Made by a program: the position numbers and the translations under genes. Positions 1 through 8,589 of a stretch of 37,458 bases of DNA are shown piece by piece (within the stretch, counting starts at the first letter, position 1; every line of letters starts with the position of its first letter). This DNA comes from Ignavibacteriota bacterium. GTDB taxonomy: Bacteria > Bacteroidota > Ignavibacteria > UBA10030 > UBA6906. The notes beneath the pieces were generated by a model, which saw only the letters and a program-made list of their open reading frames with translations, had not been told where the DNA came from and did no database searches. Location: NCBI GenBank assembly GCA_003154425.1, contig PMDK01000223.1, forward strand, positions 1 through 37,458. Reading direction: 5' to 3'.

Positions 1-1278
1 CAGGACTGCTACGCCGGCGCCGATCCGGCCTACCGGATGCCGATCCGCATCGTCACGGAGCTGGCCTGGCACAGTCATTTCGCCAGGAACATGTTCATTC
101 TGCCGGAGACCCGCGAGGAGTACCGCCGTCACATCCCCGACTTCACGATCCTGTGCGTCCCCTCGTTCAAAGGGATCCCCCAGATCGACGGGACCACCAC
201 GAACACCTTCATCGTCCTGAACTTTGCGGCCAGGATGTGCATCATCGGGAACACCGCATACGCGGGGGAGATCAAGAAATCGGTCTTCACGATTCTGAAC
301 TACCTCCTCCCGCTCGACGGTGTGATGCCCATGCACTGCTCGGCCAACATCGGGAGCGGCGGGGAAGCGGCGATATTCTTCGGGTTGTCGGGGACCGGCA
401 AGACGACCCTTTCCGCGGACCCGGAACGGCGCCTGATCGGCGACGACGAGCATGGATGGAGCGACGAAGGAGTGTTCAATTTCGAGGGGGGCTGCTATGC
501 AAAGGTGATACAGCTTTCGGCCGCCGCTGAACCCGAGATTTACGCCTGCACCAGGAAGTTCGGCACAATACTCGAGAATGTGGTGTTTGACCCGATCACC
601 CGGATGATCGACCTGGATGACGAGTCCATCACGGAAAACACGCGCGCGTCCTACCCGCTCGAATTCATCGCCAACGCGGTTCCGGAGAAACTGGGAGGCC
701 ACCCTAAGAACATCATACTGCTCACCTGCGACGCCTCGGGGGTCATGCCTCCAATCGCCAAACTTACTCCGGACCAGGCGCTGTACCAGTTCATTTCGGG
801 ATATACCTCGAAGATCGCGGGGACGGAAGTCGGATTGGGAAAAGAGCCGGAAATGACATTCAGCACCTGCTTCGGTGCGCCTTTCATGGTCCACCACCCG
901 TCATTCTACGCGGACCTGCTGAAGCGTAAGATACTGAAGTACGATGTCCATTGCTGGCTTGTCAACACGGGATGGATCGGCGGCCCGTACGGCATCGGAA
1001 AGCGCATCAGCATACGGTACACCAGGGCGCTTCTCAATGCCGCGCTCGGCGCGAGGCTTCTTGACGTGAAGTTCACCACCGACCCGGTGTTCGGGTTCGC
1101 CGTCCCCCAGTCATGCGAAGACGTCCCGGCGCACGTATTGAACCCCGGAGACTCATGGCCGGACAGAGCAGCGTACATGCAACGCTACCGGGAACTCGCC
1201 TCCAGGTTTATCGAGAACTTCAAGAAGTTCGAATCCGGGTGTCCGCCCGAAATACGCAACGCGGGTCCCCGACGGTAA
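1..1278 (+). CDS. pckA: Phosphoenolpyruvate carboxykinase (ATP), 5'-truncated by window edge
   Basis: It converts oxaloacetate plus ATP to PEP, ADP and CO2, the first committed step of gluconeogenesis, in the cytosol. The frame is open from base 1, so the gene starts outside the window; 425 residues remain of a family length near 530. Visible signatures are the start-of-core stretch YAGADPAYR (residues 4-12), the kinase-1a loop GLSGTGKTT (128-136), the metal-binding IGDDEHGW just after it, then ENTRASYPLEFI, and the C-terminal NTGWIGGPYGIGKR nucleotide-binding region. These are diagnostic of the ATP-dependent and not the GTP-dependent family. The next gene on the same strand begins 106 bases downstream. 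No terminator is visible in that gap, so read-through into plsC is possible. Confidence 0.97.
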   Translation, partial: QDCYAGADPAYRMPIRIVTELAWHSHFARNMFILPETREEYRRHIPDFTILCVPSFKGIPQIDGTTTNTFIVLNFAARMCIIGNTAYAGEIKKSVFTILNYLLPLDGVMPMHCSANIGSGGEAAIFFGLSGTGKTTLSADPERRLIGDDEHGWSDEGVFNFEGGCYAKVIQLSAAAEPEIYACTRKFGTILENVVFDPITRMIDLDDESITENTRASYPLEFIANAVPEKLGGHPKNIILLTCDASGVMPPIAKLTPDQALYQFISGYTSKIAGTEVGLGKEPEMTFSTCFGAPFMVHHPSFYADLLKRKILKYDVHCWLVNTGWIGGPYGIGKRISIRYTRALLNAALGARLLDVKFTTDPVFGFAVPQSCEDVPAHVLNPGDSWPDRAAYMQRYRELASRFIENFKKFESGCPPEIRNAGPRR

Positions 1279-1384
1279 CAGTCCCGGCGCGATGTCCGCG
1301 AACGATCGTCCGGCGAACGTGGCGTGCCCCGGGGGCAAAGTCCCTGCGCCGGCAATAACCCGCGGTATGTGATACATTGGCCCC

Positions 1385-2167
1385 GTGATGATCTCAACGC
1401 TCCGATCGCTCTGGACCTGGGGCGCCGTGGCCGGACTGATCCTGGCCTGGCTCCCGCTTCTTGCTCTCATTCGACTGCTCGATGCGGACCCTGTCCGGTA
1501 CACAACCGGCCGGTGGTTCAGACGGCTGGGGGTGGCCATGACCAGAGTCAACCCTTCGTGGCGCGTTCACTGTGACGGGGAAAAGATCGAGAACCCCCGC
1601 CGGCCGTATGTCGTGGTCAGCAACCATCAGTCGCTGGCGGATATACCGATCATCTCTCACCTCCCCTGGGAAATGAAGTGGATCGGAAAGGCCGAACTCT
1701 TCAGGCTCCCCTTCGTCGGGTGGATGATGAGGCTTGCCGGAGACATCCCCGTTGACCGTTCCGACAGGCGGAGCGGGGCGCGCATGCTGCTGGCCGCCAA
1801 GCGGTGCCTTCGCCTGAAATGCTCGGTGATGTTCTTCCCCGAAGGGACCCGTTCGCCGGACGGGCGGGTCTGGCGTTTCAATGAGGGGGCCTTCCATCTG
1901 GCCATCAAGGCTGGTGTTCCGGTGCTCCCGGTCGCGATCGAGGGGACCAGGGACTGTCTCCCGAAGCGAAGCTGGAAATTCGGTCCGCCACAGGAGATAC
2001 TCCTGCGCGTCCTCCCGCCGGTGGAGACGCAGGGGCTTTCATCCGATCGTGCCTCTGATTTGAGGGACAGGGTTCGCGGCATGATAGTTGACCAGATCGC
2101 CTCATGGCGGAAGCTGGACTCCGCTTCCGTCGATGCTCTCTCTCAGGGAGGACCGCAGGTTTCCTGA
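1385..2167 (+). CDS. plsC: 1-acyl-sn-glycerol-3-phosphate acyltransferase (PlsC family)
   Basis: It probably transfers an acyl chain to lysophosphatidic acid to form phosphatidic acid at the inner membrane. The N-terminus has a hydrophobic helix (about residues 9-28). The acyltransferase block follows: NHQSLADI (a conserved variant of the HX4D motif, with catalytic His and Asp), then FPEGTRSPDG for phosphate binding, then the VPVLPVAIEGT block typical of motif IV. Its 260 residues fit the family. The start is GTG at 1385 followed directly by ATG at 1388; either could be used, and neither has a clear Shine-Dalgarno sequence. It stands between pckA and a methyltransferase on the same strand. 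The exact acyl acceptor cannot be told from sequence; a lysophospholipid or ornithine-lipid acyltransferase is the main alternative. Confidence 0.88.
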   Translation: MMISTLRSLWTWGAVAGLILAWLPLLALIRLLDADPVRYTTGRWFRRLGVAMTRVNPSWRVHCDGEKIENPRRPYVVVSNHQSLADIPIISHLPWEMKWIGKAELFRLPFVGWMMRLAGDIPVDRSDRRSGARMLLAAKRCLRLKCSVMFFPEGTRSPDGRVWRFNEGAFHLAIKAGVPVLPVAIEGTRDCLPKRSWKFGPPQEILLRVLPPVETQGLSSDRASDLRDRVRGMIVDQIASWRKLDSASVDALSQGGPQVS

Positions 2168-2199
2168 CGTCTTCCTTTGCTCATCAATACGCGCATATC

Positions 2200-3084
2200 A
2201 TGGGAAGAACCATAGACGCGAGACTCTACAAAACGGACAAGCCGTCCTTCGACGTCTACTTCCGCAACTACGAGCGGCTGTTCGGTCCGCTGGCCGGGAA
2301 AGCGGTCCACCTCCTCGAACTCGGGATCAGCCAGGGGGGGTCTCTTGAGCTCTGGCGCGATTATTTCCGAAAGGGGACGATTGCGGGGATCGACGTAGCG
2401 GCGGTCCGTCTTGACGATCCGACGGGACGAATTCATGTCTACCAGGGGCTGCAGCAGGATACCGCACTGCTCGACCGCGTCCGAAGGGAGACGGCACCGC
2501 ACGGCTTTGACATCATTATCGACGATTGTTCCCACATCGGAGAGTTCACAGCGTTGAGTTTCTGGCACCTGTTTGATGCTCACCTGAAACCGGGAGGGCT
2601 TTATGTCATCGAGGACTGGGGGGCGGGGTACATGCGCGGGACTCCGGACGGGAAAGCATATGTCCCCCCCCGCCGGGTCGCGTCGTTCCGTTCCCGGCTG
2701 CGACCGTCCGTGGAAGCGCTCATCACCCGGCCTTCAGTCGTACGGCGGCCGGCACTAAAGAGAGTTATCCATGCTGTAATGAACAGGCTCGTCAGGATGA
2801 AATTCCGGAGCCATACGCACGGACTCGTGGGTTTTGTCAAGCAACTGGTAGACGAAGCCGGGATGGAGGACATCACGCACCCGGCATGGGGGACCCCCCC
2901 TGCCCGGGCGTCGAAGTTCAAGTACATTCAGATCTCGCACGGGCAGGTATTCATTGCCAAGGCCGAGGCGGCCGGCGGTCCGGCGCTCCCTCATCCCCCG
3001 ACCCGTCCCCGCGGATCTGTGCGGACGCCGGCTCCCTCCCGCCGGACCCTTCCGGCAAGGGGGGTACGAAAAAAAAGGCCCTGA
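2200..3084 (+). CDS. SAM-dependent methyltransferase, class I (macrocin/MycE-like O-methyltransferase group)
   Basis: This is probably a small-molecule or sugar O-methyltransferase. The opening TDKPSFDVYF...LLELGISQGGSLELW (about residues 11-52) is the SAM-binding start of this group. FDIIIDDCSHI supplies the acidic, metal-binding-like motif, and LKPGGLYVIED closes the Rossmann core. I chose ATG 2200 because an upstream in-frame ATG (2104) would run 64 bases into plsC and adds unrelated sequence. After FIAKA the protein continues about 40 residues as a Pro/Arg-rich tail that looks like translated intergenic DNA. Its stop codon lies inside the trxA terminator stem coming from the other strand. 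The substrate is unknown; the polysaccharide locus 13 kb away is a possible but unproven client. Confidence 0.75.
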   Translation: MGRTIDARLYKTDKPSFDVYFRNYERLFGPLAGKAVHLLELGISQGGSLELWRDYFRKGTIAGIDVAAVRLDDPTGRIHVYQGLQQDTALLDRVRRETAPHGFDIIIDDCSHIGEFTALSFWHLFDAHLKPGGLYVIEDWGAGYMRGTPDGKAYVPPRRVASFRSRLRPSVEALITRPSVVRRPALKRVIHAVMNRLVRMKFRSHTHGLVGFVKQLVDEAGMEDITHPAWGTPPARASKFKYIQISHGQVFIAKAEAAGGPALPHPPTRPRGSVRTPAPSRRTLPARGVRKKRP

Positions 3085-3106
3085 CGAAAGGGGTCGTCCG
3101 GGCCTT
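3069..3106 (-). terminator. Rho-independent terminator of dnaE-trxA
   Basis: Read on the minus strand, AAGGCCC pairs with GGGCCTT and is extended inward by GACGA/TCGTC around one mismatch. A run of eight T follows directly. It starts 22 bases beyond the trxA stop codon. The same DNA carries the last codons and stop (3082-3084) of the convergent methyltransferase gene. Confidence 0.9.
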
Positions 3107-3127
3107 GCGGAGTCCGCAGAGAAATGC

Positions 3128-3457
3128 TCATCCGGCCGTGAGGTGAGGGGTGACTTTGTCGAGGAGATTGCGCTTCGGGACCGCACCGATGATCTGCTCC
3201 ACAACTTTCCCTCCCTTGAATATCATAAGCGTCGGAATACTCCGGATGCCGAATTTCAGGGGTACCTCCGGATTGTTGTCGACGTCCACTTTTCCGACCT
3301 TGAGTTTCCCGTCGTACTCGCGTGCTATTTCCTCCACGACCGGCGCGATCATCTTGCAGGGTCCGCACCAGACGGCCCAGAAATCGATGAGGACCGGGAT
3401 GGAGGACTCGAGCACCTCCTTCTGAAAATTCGCATCGGTGATTTCAATCGGCTTCAT
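3128..3457 (-). CDS. trxA: Thioredoxin
   Basis: This is a cytosolic dithiol reductase that reduces protein disulfides and is recycled by thioredoxin reductase. It has 109 residues, the classic size. The active site WCGPC spans residues 30-34 inside DFWAVWCGPCKMIAP, and the cis-proline loop is SIPTLM. An upstream in-frame ATG (3499) exists, but ATG 3457 is preceded by a good AAGGAG, and the domain starts exactly there. It lies 66 bases after the dnaE stop with no promoter or terminator visible between them, so it is probably co-transcribed with dnaE. A strong terminator follows. Confidence 0.95.
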   Translation of the reverse strand: MKPIEITDANFQKEVLESSIPVLIDFWAVWCGPCKMIAPVVEEIAREYDGKLKVGKVDVDNNPEVPLKFGIRSIPTLMIFKGGKVVEQIIGAVPKRNLLDKVTPHLTAG

Positions 3458-3523
3458 GACGGCTCCTTCCTTGTGCCCGGGCGGTCCGGCCGCCGGCACC
3501 TAGTTGAGGGAAACGGTTCTGCC

Positions 3524-6500
3524 CTACTGGCTGCTAAACCTGATACTGTGGGGCCCGAGCATCTCTCGGACTTCCTCGATGAATTTTCCCGAAGCGTCCA
3601 CGCTGAACCGCCGGGTCTGAAACATCGTGGTTGAATGGGCGTTTCTCACGCTGAAATAGCACGGACAACTCCCCTTGTGTTCCTCCATCACCTGCCGGAG
3701 CCGGACGATAGTGTCCTCCTTGATGTCGTTCAGGTCGATAGAGAGGATGATCCCCTTCGTGAATTTCACGCGGACGGTGTCCATGGGATGAACTTCGTTG
3801 ACGATGATCTTCAGCAGGTCGCCGTTGGCTTCACCCTTGCCGATGACCATGACCATTGCATCGGGCTGGAGCAACGACTGATATTTCGCGTACGGGTCCG
3901 AGAAGACGATGCATTCGCCTTTCCCTGTGAAGTCCTCGAGGCCGATGAACGCCATTGTGTTGTTCCGCTTATCGATTTTCTTCTTGACGGTCGTGACGAT
4001 CCCGCATGCCCGCACCGTGCTGTTGTTCCGGAAGCCCGAGATGTCCCCCAGCCTCACGGTTGCGAGCTCCTTAATCTCCTGTTCGTACCTGAGCAGCGGG
4101 TGACCGGATACATAGAACCCAAGCACCGATTTTTCACGCGCAAGTTTCTCCGATTCCGACCAGGGCGGAGCAGCTGTCATCGACGGGAACTGCACCTGCG
4201 CTCCGCCGGCGCCTCCTCCGTTGTCAAACAGACTCGACTGGCCGTCGAGTTCCCTTGCCTGGCAGGCCTGCCCGAACGCCGCTGCCCGCTCGAGGTTCTC
4301 CATGTACCGGGCGCGGTGGAATCCCATGGAGTCGAAGGCCCCCGCCTGCACGAGGCTTTCCAGGCATTTTTTGTTGACGAGCCGGAGATCCACACCGCGG
4401 CAGAAGTCGAAGACGTTTTCGAATGCCCCCTTCGCTTCCCTCGCCTTGATGACCGTGTCGATCGCGCTCTCCCCCACATTCTTGATGGCACACAGCCCGA
4501 AACGGATCCTGCCGTCCACGACCTTGAAATCCAGGCCGCTTTCATTGACGTCGGGAGGGAGAACCTCGATCCCCATCTTCCTGCAGTCGTCGATGAGCTT
4601 GACGATCTTCTCCGTGCTCCCGATTTCCGAGGAGAGGGTCGCCGCCATAAATTCCGCCGGATAGTGTGCTTTGAGATATGCCGTCTGGTAGGCGATGACG
4701 GAATACGCAACGCTGTGCGACTTATTGAATCCGTATGACGCGAATTTCTCGATCAGGTCGAAAATCTCCCCCGCAAGCGCCTTCACCGTCCCGAGCGAGG
4801 CCGCCCCGTCGATGAACTCCTTTTTCATCGTCGCCATGAGGACTTTGTCCTTTTTCCCCATTGCGCGGCGCATCAGGTCGGCCTTTGCGAGCGTGAACCC
4901 GGCAATTTCGCTCGCGATCTTCATGACCTGCTCCTGGTACACGATGATCCCGTACGTCTCCATCAGGATCGGCTCGAGCTTCGGATGGATGTACGTTATC
5001 TTCTGCGTCCCGTGCTTGCGGGCGATGAAATCGCCGATCATCTCCATCGGCCCGGGGCGGTAGAGCGCGTTCATGGCAACAAGGTCGGAAATCGAGGAGG
5101 GCTTCAGCTTCCTGAGCCAGTCCGCCATGCCGGAGCTCTCAAACTGGAACACGGCGACGGTGTCGCCGTGGGCAAACAGCTCAAATGTCTTTGCGTCGTC
5201 TTCGGGGATGGCGTCGAGGTCGACGGACGCGCCGTGGTTCTCGCGGATCATCCGCAGACAGCTCTCGAAAACGGAGAGGGTGCGGAGCCCGAGGAAATCC
5301 ATCTTCAGCAGGCCGGCGGTCTCGAGGTCCTTCATGTTGTATTGCGTCATGACCTCGGTCTGGGGCGTTCTGTACAGCGGGACAAAGTCGCTGATATTCC
5401 CCGGGGCGATCACCACCCCGGCGGCATGCATCCCGGCGTTGCGGTTCATTCCTTCCAGGACCAGGGAGGCTTCGATCAGCGTGCGGAACTTTGGATCGGT
5501 GCTTTCGGCGACCCATTTGAGCTCCGGGACAGTCTCGAGCGCCTCGGCCAGGGGGCGGACTTTCCCCTGTTCCACCGGAATCTGCTTCGTGATCGATTCG
5601 ATCGTGCCGAGAGGGATGCCGAGCACGCGCCCCACATCCTTGAGGACGGCACGTGAGGAGAGCGTTCCGAATGTGATGATCTGCGAGACGGAATCCTGGC
5701 CGTATTTCTCCCGTACATACCTGATCACCATCTCACGCTTGCTGTCGGAAAAGTCCACGTCGATGTCCGGCATGCTGATCCTGTCGGGGTTCAGGAACCT
5801 CTCGAACAGGAGGTCGTACTTGATCGGGTCGACATTCGTGATGCCGAGTGAATAGGAAGCCACGCTCCCGGCCGCGCTCCCCCGGCCCGGTCCGACATAC
5901 ACACCCATTTCGCGTGCTGCCCGGATGAAATCCTGGACAATAAGGAAATACCCCGCATACCCCATCCGTTGAATGACCGCAATTTCATGCTCCAGTCTCT
6001 CAATGAGGGGCCTGTCTGCTCCCGGATATCTCCGGGCAAATCCTTCGCGCGTAAGTGCCTCAAAATGTTCGTCGAGAGTCGCTGCCCCGGCACTTTCAGG
6101 GATAGGGAACTGCGGCATGTAATTCCTGCCGAGTTCGAGCTTGAGATTGCATTTCTCAGCCACTTCAAGTGTTGATTCAAGTGCTTCAGGATAATCCTTG
6201 AAGAGCTCATACATCTCGGCAGTCGTCCTGAAGTAGGCCTGATCGGTCTGGTAACGGAGCTGCGTATAATCGGGGGTGCTCGTGCTGCTTGCGTCGGGGA
6301 TCAGCAGCATGATATTATGCGCGAGTGCGTGCTCGTGCTTGATATAGTGTACGTCGTTCGTACAGATGAGCTTGAGGCCGAGGTCCCTGGCAAGCCGCGG
6401 CGCCTTCTCCCGGACAGTCCTTTCCCGGTCGATTCCATGGTTCTGGATCTCGATGTAGAAGTCTTGTCCGAATATCTCCTTGTAGATACCGGCCGCCTCG

Positions 6501-6988
6501 TACGCCTCCTCATCCCTCCCGGAAGCAAGATGTGCGGATACCACGCCCCCGGCGCAGGCCGAAAGCGCGATGATCCCCTCGCTGTGCTCCCGGAGGAGAA
6601 CGGTGTCAATCCGAGGTTTGTAATAGAATCCCTCCAGGTGGGCGCTCGTTGAGAGCTTGAGGAGATTCCTGTAGCCCGCCAGGTCCTTGGCGAGGAGCAC
6701 GATGTGATGGTAGCTTGCGCGCTTGCCCCCCGATTCCGTTTCCTGGCGGGACTTCTCGAAGCGGCTCCCTTTTGTTACTATGTAAGCTTCCACACCGATG
6801 ATCGGCTTGATTCCGGCCTTCGTCGCCTTTTTGTAGAACTCGACGGCCCCAAACAGAACTCCGTGGTCCGTCAGTGCGACGGCCGGCATGCCGTCTTCGA
6901 CTGCGGCTTGAACCAGGTCCTCAATGCGGCAAGCCGCATCAAGGAGGCTGTAGTGCGAGTGGTTGTGCAGATGGACGAATTGTGGCAT
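3524..6988 (-). CDS. dnaE: DNA polymerase III subunit alpha
   Basis: This is the replicative DNA polymerase catalytic subunit, and its 1154 residues match DnaE1 proteins. Order of domains: PHP (HLHNHS at 6-11, TDHG near 40-43, VEAY near 66-69, NDVHY near 211), polymerase core with GPGRGSAAGS (366-375), catalytic PDIDVDF (407-413), YRPGPM and SYGFNKSHSVAYS, a helix-hairpin-helix stretch, and a C-terminal OB fold (about 994-1064). Many PHP metal ligands seem kept, so a PHP-based proofreading activity is possible; this is an inference and needs alignment. The start at 6988 has no Shine-Dalgarno sequence but lies just downstream of a good promoter. trxA follows in the same direction. Confidence 0.97.
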   Translation of the reverse strand: MPQFVHLHNHSHYSLLDAACRIEDLVQAAVEDGMPAVALTDHGVLFGAVEFYKKATKAGIKPIIGVEAYIVTKGSRFEKSRQETESGGKRASYHHIVLLAKDLAGYRNLLKLSTSAHLEGFYYKPRIDTVLLREHSEGIIALSACAGGVVSAHLASGRDEEAYEAAGIYKEIFGQDFYIEIQNHGIDRERTVREKAPRLARDLGLKLICTNDVHYIKHEHALAHNIMLLIPDASSTSTPDYTQLRYQTDQAYFRTTAEMYELFKDYPEALESTLEVAEKCNLKLELGRNYMPQFPIPESAGAATLDEHFEALTREGFARRYPGADRPLIERLEHEIAVIQRMGYAGYFLIVQDFIRAAREMGVYVGPGRGSAAGSVASYSLGITNVDPIKYDLLFERFLNPDRISMPDIDVDFSDSKREMVIRYVREKYGQDSVSQIITFGTLSSRAVLKDVGRVLGIPLGTIESITKQIPVEQGKVRPLAEALETVPELKWVAESTDPKFRTLIEASLVLEGMNRNAGMHAAGVVIAPGNISDFVPLYRTPQTEVMTQYNMKDLETAGLLKMDFLGLRTLSVFESCLRMIRENHGASVDLDAIPEDDAKTFELFAHGDTVAVFQFESSGMADWLRKLKPSSISDLVAMNALYRPGPMEMIGDFIARKHGTQKITYIHPKLEPILMETYGIIVYQEQVMKIASEIAGFTLAKADLMRRAMGKKDKVLMATMKKEFIDGAASLGTVKALAGEIFDLIEKFASYGFNKSHSVAYSVIAYQTAYLKAHYPAEFMAATLSSEIGSTEKIVKLIDDCRKMGIEVLPPDVNESGLDFKVVDGRIRFGLCAIKNVGESAIDTVIKAREAKGAFENVFDFCRGVDLRLVNKKCLESLVQAGAFDSMGFHRARYMENLERAAAFGQACQARELDGQSSLFDNGGGAGGAQVQFPSMTAAPPWSESEKLAREKSVLGFYVSGHPLLRYEQEIKELATVRLGDISGFRNNSTVRACGIVTTVKKKIDKRNNTMAFIGLEDFTGKGECIVFSDPYAKYQSLLQPDAMVMVIGKGEANGDLLKIIVNEVHPMDTVRVKFTKGIILSIDLNDIKEDTIVRLRQVMEEHKGSCPCYFSVRNAHSTTMFQTRRFSVDASGKFIEEVREMLGPHSIRFSSQ

Positions 6989-7010
6989 TGGGGCTCAGAC
7001 GTTAAGCGTC

Positions 7011-7039
7011 ATTCTAGAGAAGCCACACGGAAAAATCAA
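7011..7039 (-). promoter_or_regulatory. Sigma70-type promoter for dnaE
   Basis: On the minus strand TTGATT (7034-7039), a 17-base spacer and TAGAAT (7011-7016) form a near-consensus promoter. The transcript would start near 7004, about 16 bases before the dnaE ATG. A short palindrome, GACG-TTAAG-CGTC (6998-7010), overlaps the expected start point. The rest of the interval between dnaE and the aldehyde dehydrogenase stop (7040-7167) shows nothing convincing. Confidence 0.65.
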
Positions 7040-7167
7040 GAGGAGGCGGGAGCGACTTATGAACATCTTGTGCATTGGAACCGGATGGCGGAAGTCCGGC
7101 GCCTCATGTCACGTTTCAATGCATACGGCACAAGCGCCGGCCGCGCACGGAGGTGCCTCGCTTTCCC

Positions 7168-8589
7168 TCAGAGAAAATTCAGCGCGAGTAGTTTCATTTC
7201 TGTCATCTCTTCAATCGCATACCGGACGCCTTCCCTCCCGATACCCGATTCCTTCACGCCGCCATAAGGCATATGATCCACCCTGAAGGATGAAGCATCA
7301 TTGATGACTACTCCTCCCACCTCGAGTTCGTTGTACGCATAGAAGATGTCCGAGGCGCTGTTCGTAAATATCCCGGCCTGAAGTCCGTATGAGGAGCTGT
7401 TGACGCGCTCCACCGCGTCGCTGAACTCAGAGAACCGGTCTACGGTAAGGACAGGCGCAAATGCCTCCTGGCAGCTCACTTTCATCTCCGGGGCCACGTC
7501 CACGAGCACAGTCGGCTCCAGGAGTGCTCCTGTTCTCCCCCCCCCGCAGAGCACGCGTGCTCCCCCCTCCGTTGCTTCCCGGATCCAGGATTCGACCTTG
7601 CGGGCGGCCTGCTCGTCGATCATCGGGCCCACGATCGTGCTCGGATTGGTGGGGTCACCGATGTCGAGCGATTTTGCACGATTCACAAGCTGGTTCGTGA
7701 AGTCTTCAGCGATGGACTCATGGACGTAAACCCGTTGTACCGATATGCATGATTGACCTGCATTGCCAAATGCTCCCTGCACAATGCTCTTCAGCGCATG
7801 GTCCAGATTGGCGTCCGCGCAAACTACGACCCCCGCATTTCCTCCAAGTTCGAGGAGGACTTTCTTCTTTGGCGCGCGCGCCTTGATGTCCCATCCAACC
7901 ACCGGACTTCCAGTAAAGCTGATCAGCTTAACCCTTTTGTCTGTAATGAGTTGCTCTATCTCACTTCCCATGCAGGGTACGACATTGATTGAGCCTGCCG
8001 GCAGACCCGACTGCACAAAAAGCTCAGCGAACCTGAGGGCCGTCTGAGGTGCGTTGGATGAGGGTTTCAGAACTACAGTGTTACCAGAGGCAATGGCCGG
8101 CCCCAATTTGTGTGCAACGAGGTTCAGCGGATAGTTGAACGGGGTTATTGCCCCGATGACACCGAGCGGAAACCGGCGGACGATCGCGCTGCGGTTTCCC
8201 GGCCCGGGCACGACGTCAAGCGGGAGCACGTGCCCCTCGATCCTTCTTGCCTCCTCCGCCGATGTTGCGATCGTAAACACGGCCCGCTCGGCCTCGGCAC
8301 GGGAGAAGGAGATGGGCTTCCCCGTCTCCGCCGTTATGAGACGCGCAAACTCGTCCTTCTTTTCGGCCAGGGAGTGCGAAACGGAATCAAGGGCGGCCCC
8401 GCGTTCATACGGAGAGAGCTTCCGGGTCAGATGGAACGCGGCCTCCGCGGACCGTATCGCGTCATCGATGTCGCGTGAGGTGGCCTGGTTGACTTCGCCG
8501 ACAGCCTTGTTCTCGAAGGGATTGAATACCTGTCTCGTGATGCCCGTCTGGCGCCATTCGCCGTTGACGAGTATCTTCATGGCTTCCAT
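7168..8589 (-). CDS. NAD(P)-dependent aldehyde dehydrogenase
   Basis: It oxidises an aldehyde to the carboxylic acid (or a phosphorylated analogue). It has the full-length ALDH fold of 473 residues: TPFNYP (149-154), the Rossmann GNTVVLKPS region (169-177), general base Glu247 in LELGG, and nucleophile Cys281 in GQSC. The closing EEMTEMK region is also typical. The sequence resembles the GapN/lactaldehyde-type branch, but the substrate cannot be assigned. ATG 8589 is preceded by AAGGA at good spacing and overlaps the proS stop by 13 bases. ATG 8580 makes an ATGA junction and is the alternative start. It is translationally coupled to proS. Confidence 0.9.
   Translation of the reverse strand: MEAMKILVNGEWRQTGITRQVFNPFENKAVGEVNQATSRDIDDAIRSAEAAFHLTRKLSPYERGAALDSVSHSLAEKKDEFARLITAETGKPISFSRAEAERAVFTIATSAEEARRIEGHVLPLDVVPGPGNRSAIVRRFPLGVIGAITPFNYPLNLVAHKLGPAIASGNTVVLKPSSNAPQTALRFAELFVQSGLPAGSINVVPCMGSEIEQLITDKRVKLISFTGSPVVGWDIKARAPKKKVLLELGGNAGVVVCADANLDHALKSIVQGAFGNAGQSCISVQRVYVHESIAEDFTNQLVNRAKSLDIGDPTNPSTIVGPMIDEQAARKVESWIREATEGGARVLCGGGRTGALLEPTVLVDVAPEMKVSCQEAFAPVLTVDRFSEFSDAVERVNSSSYGLQAGIFTNSASDIFYAYNELEVGGVVINDASSFRVDHMPYGGVKESGIGREGVRYAIEEMTEMKLLALNFL

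Noticed and set aside
3635-4738. Forward frame of 367 codons opposite dnaE
   Set aside because: It lies wholly inside the well-supported dnaE gene and its translation is rich in Asp, His and Arg like an antisense shadow.
7060-7286. Forward ORF starting MNILCIGTG with GGGAG nearby
   Set aside because: The start looks tempting, but the frame soon loses any pattern, runs antisense into the aldehyde dehydrogenase end and matches no family that I know.
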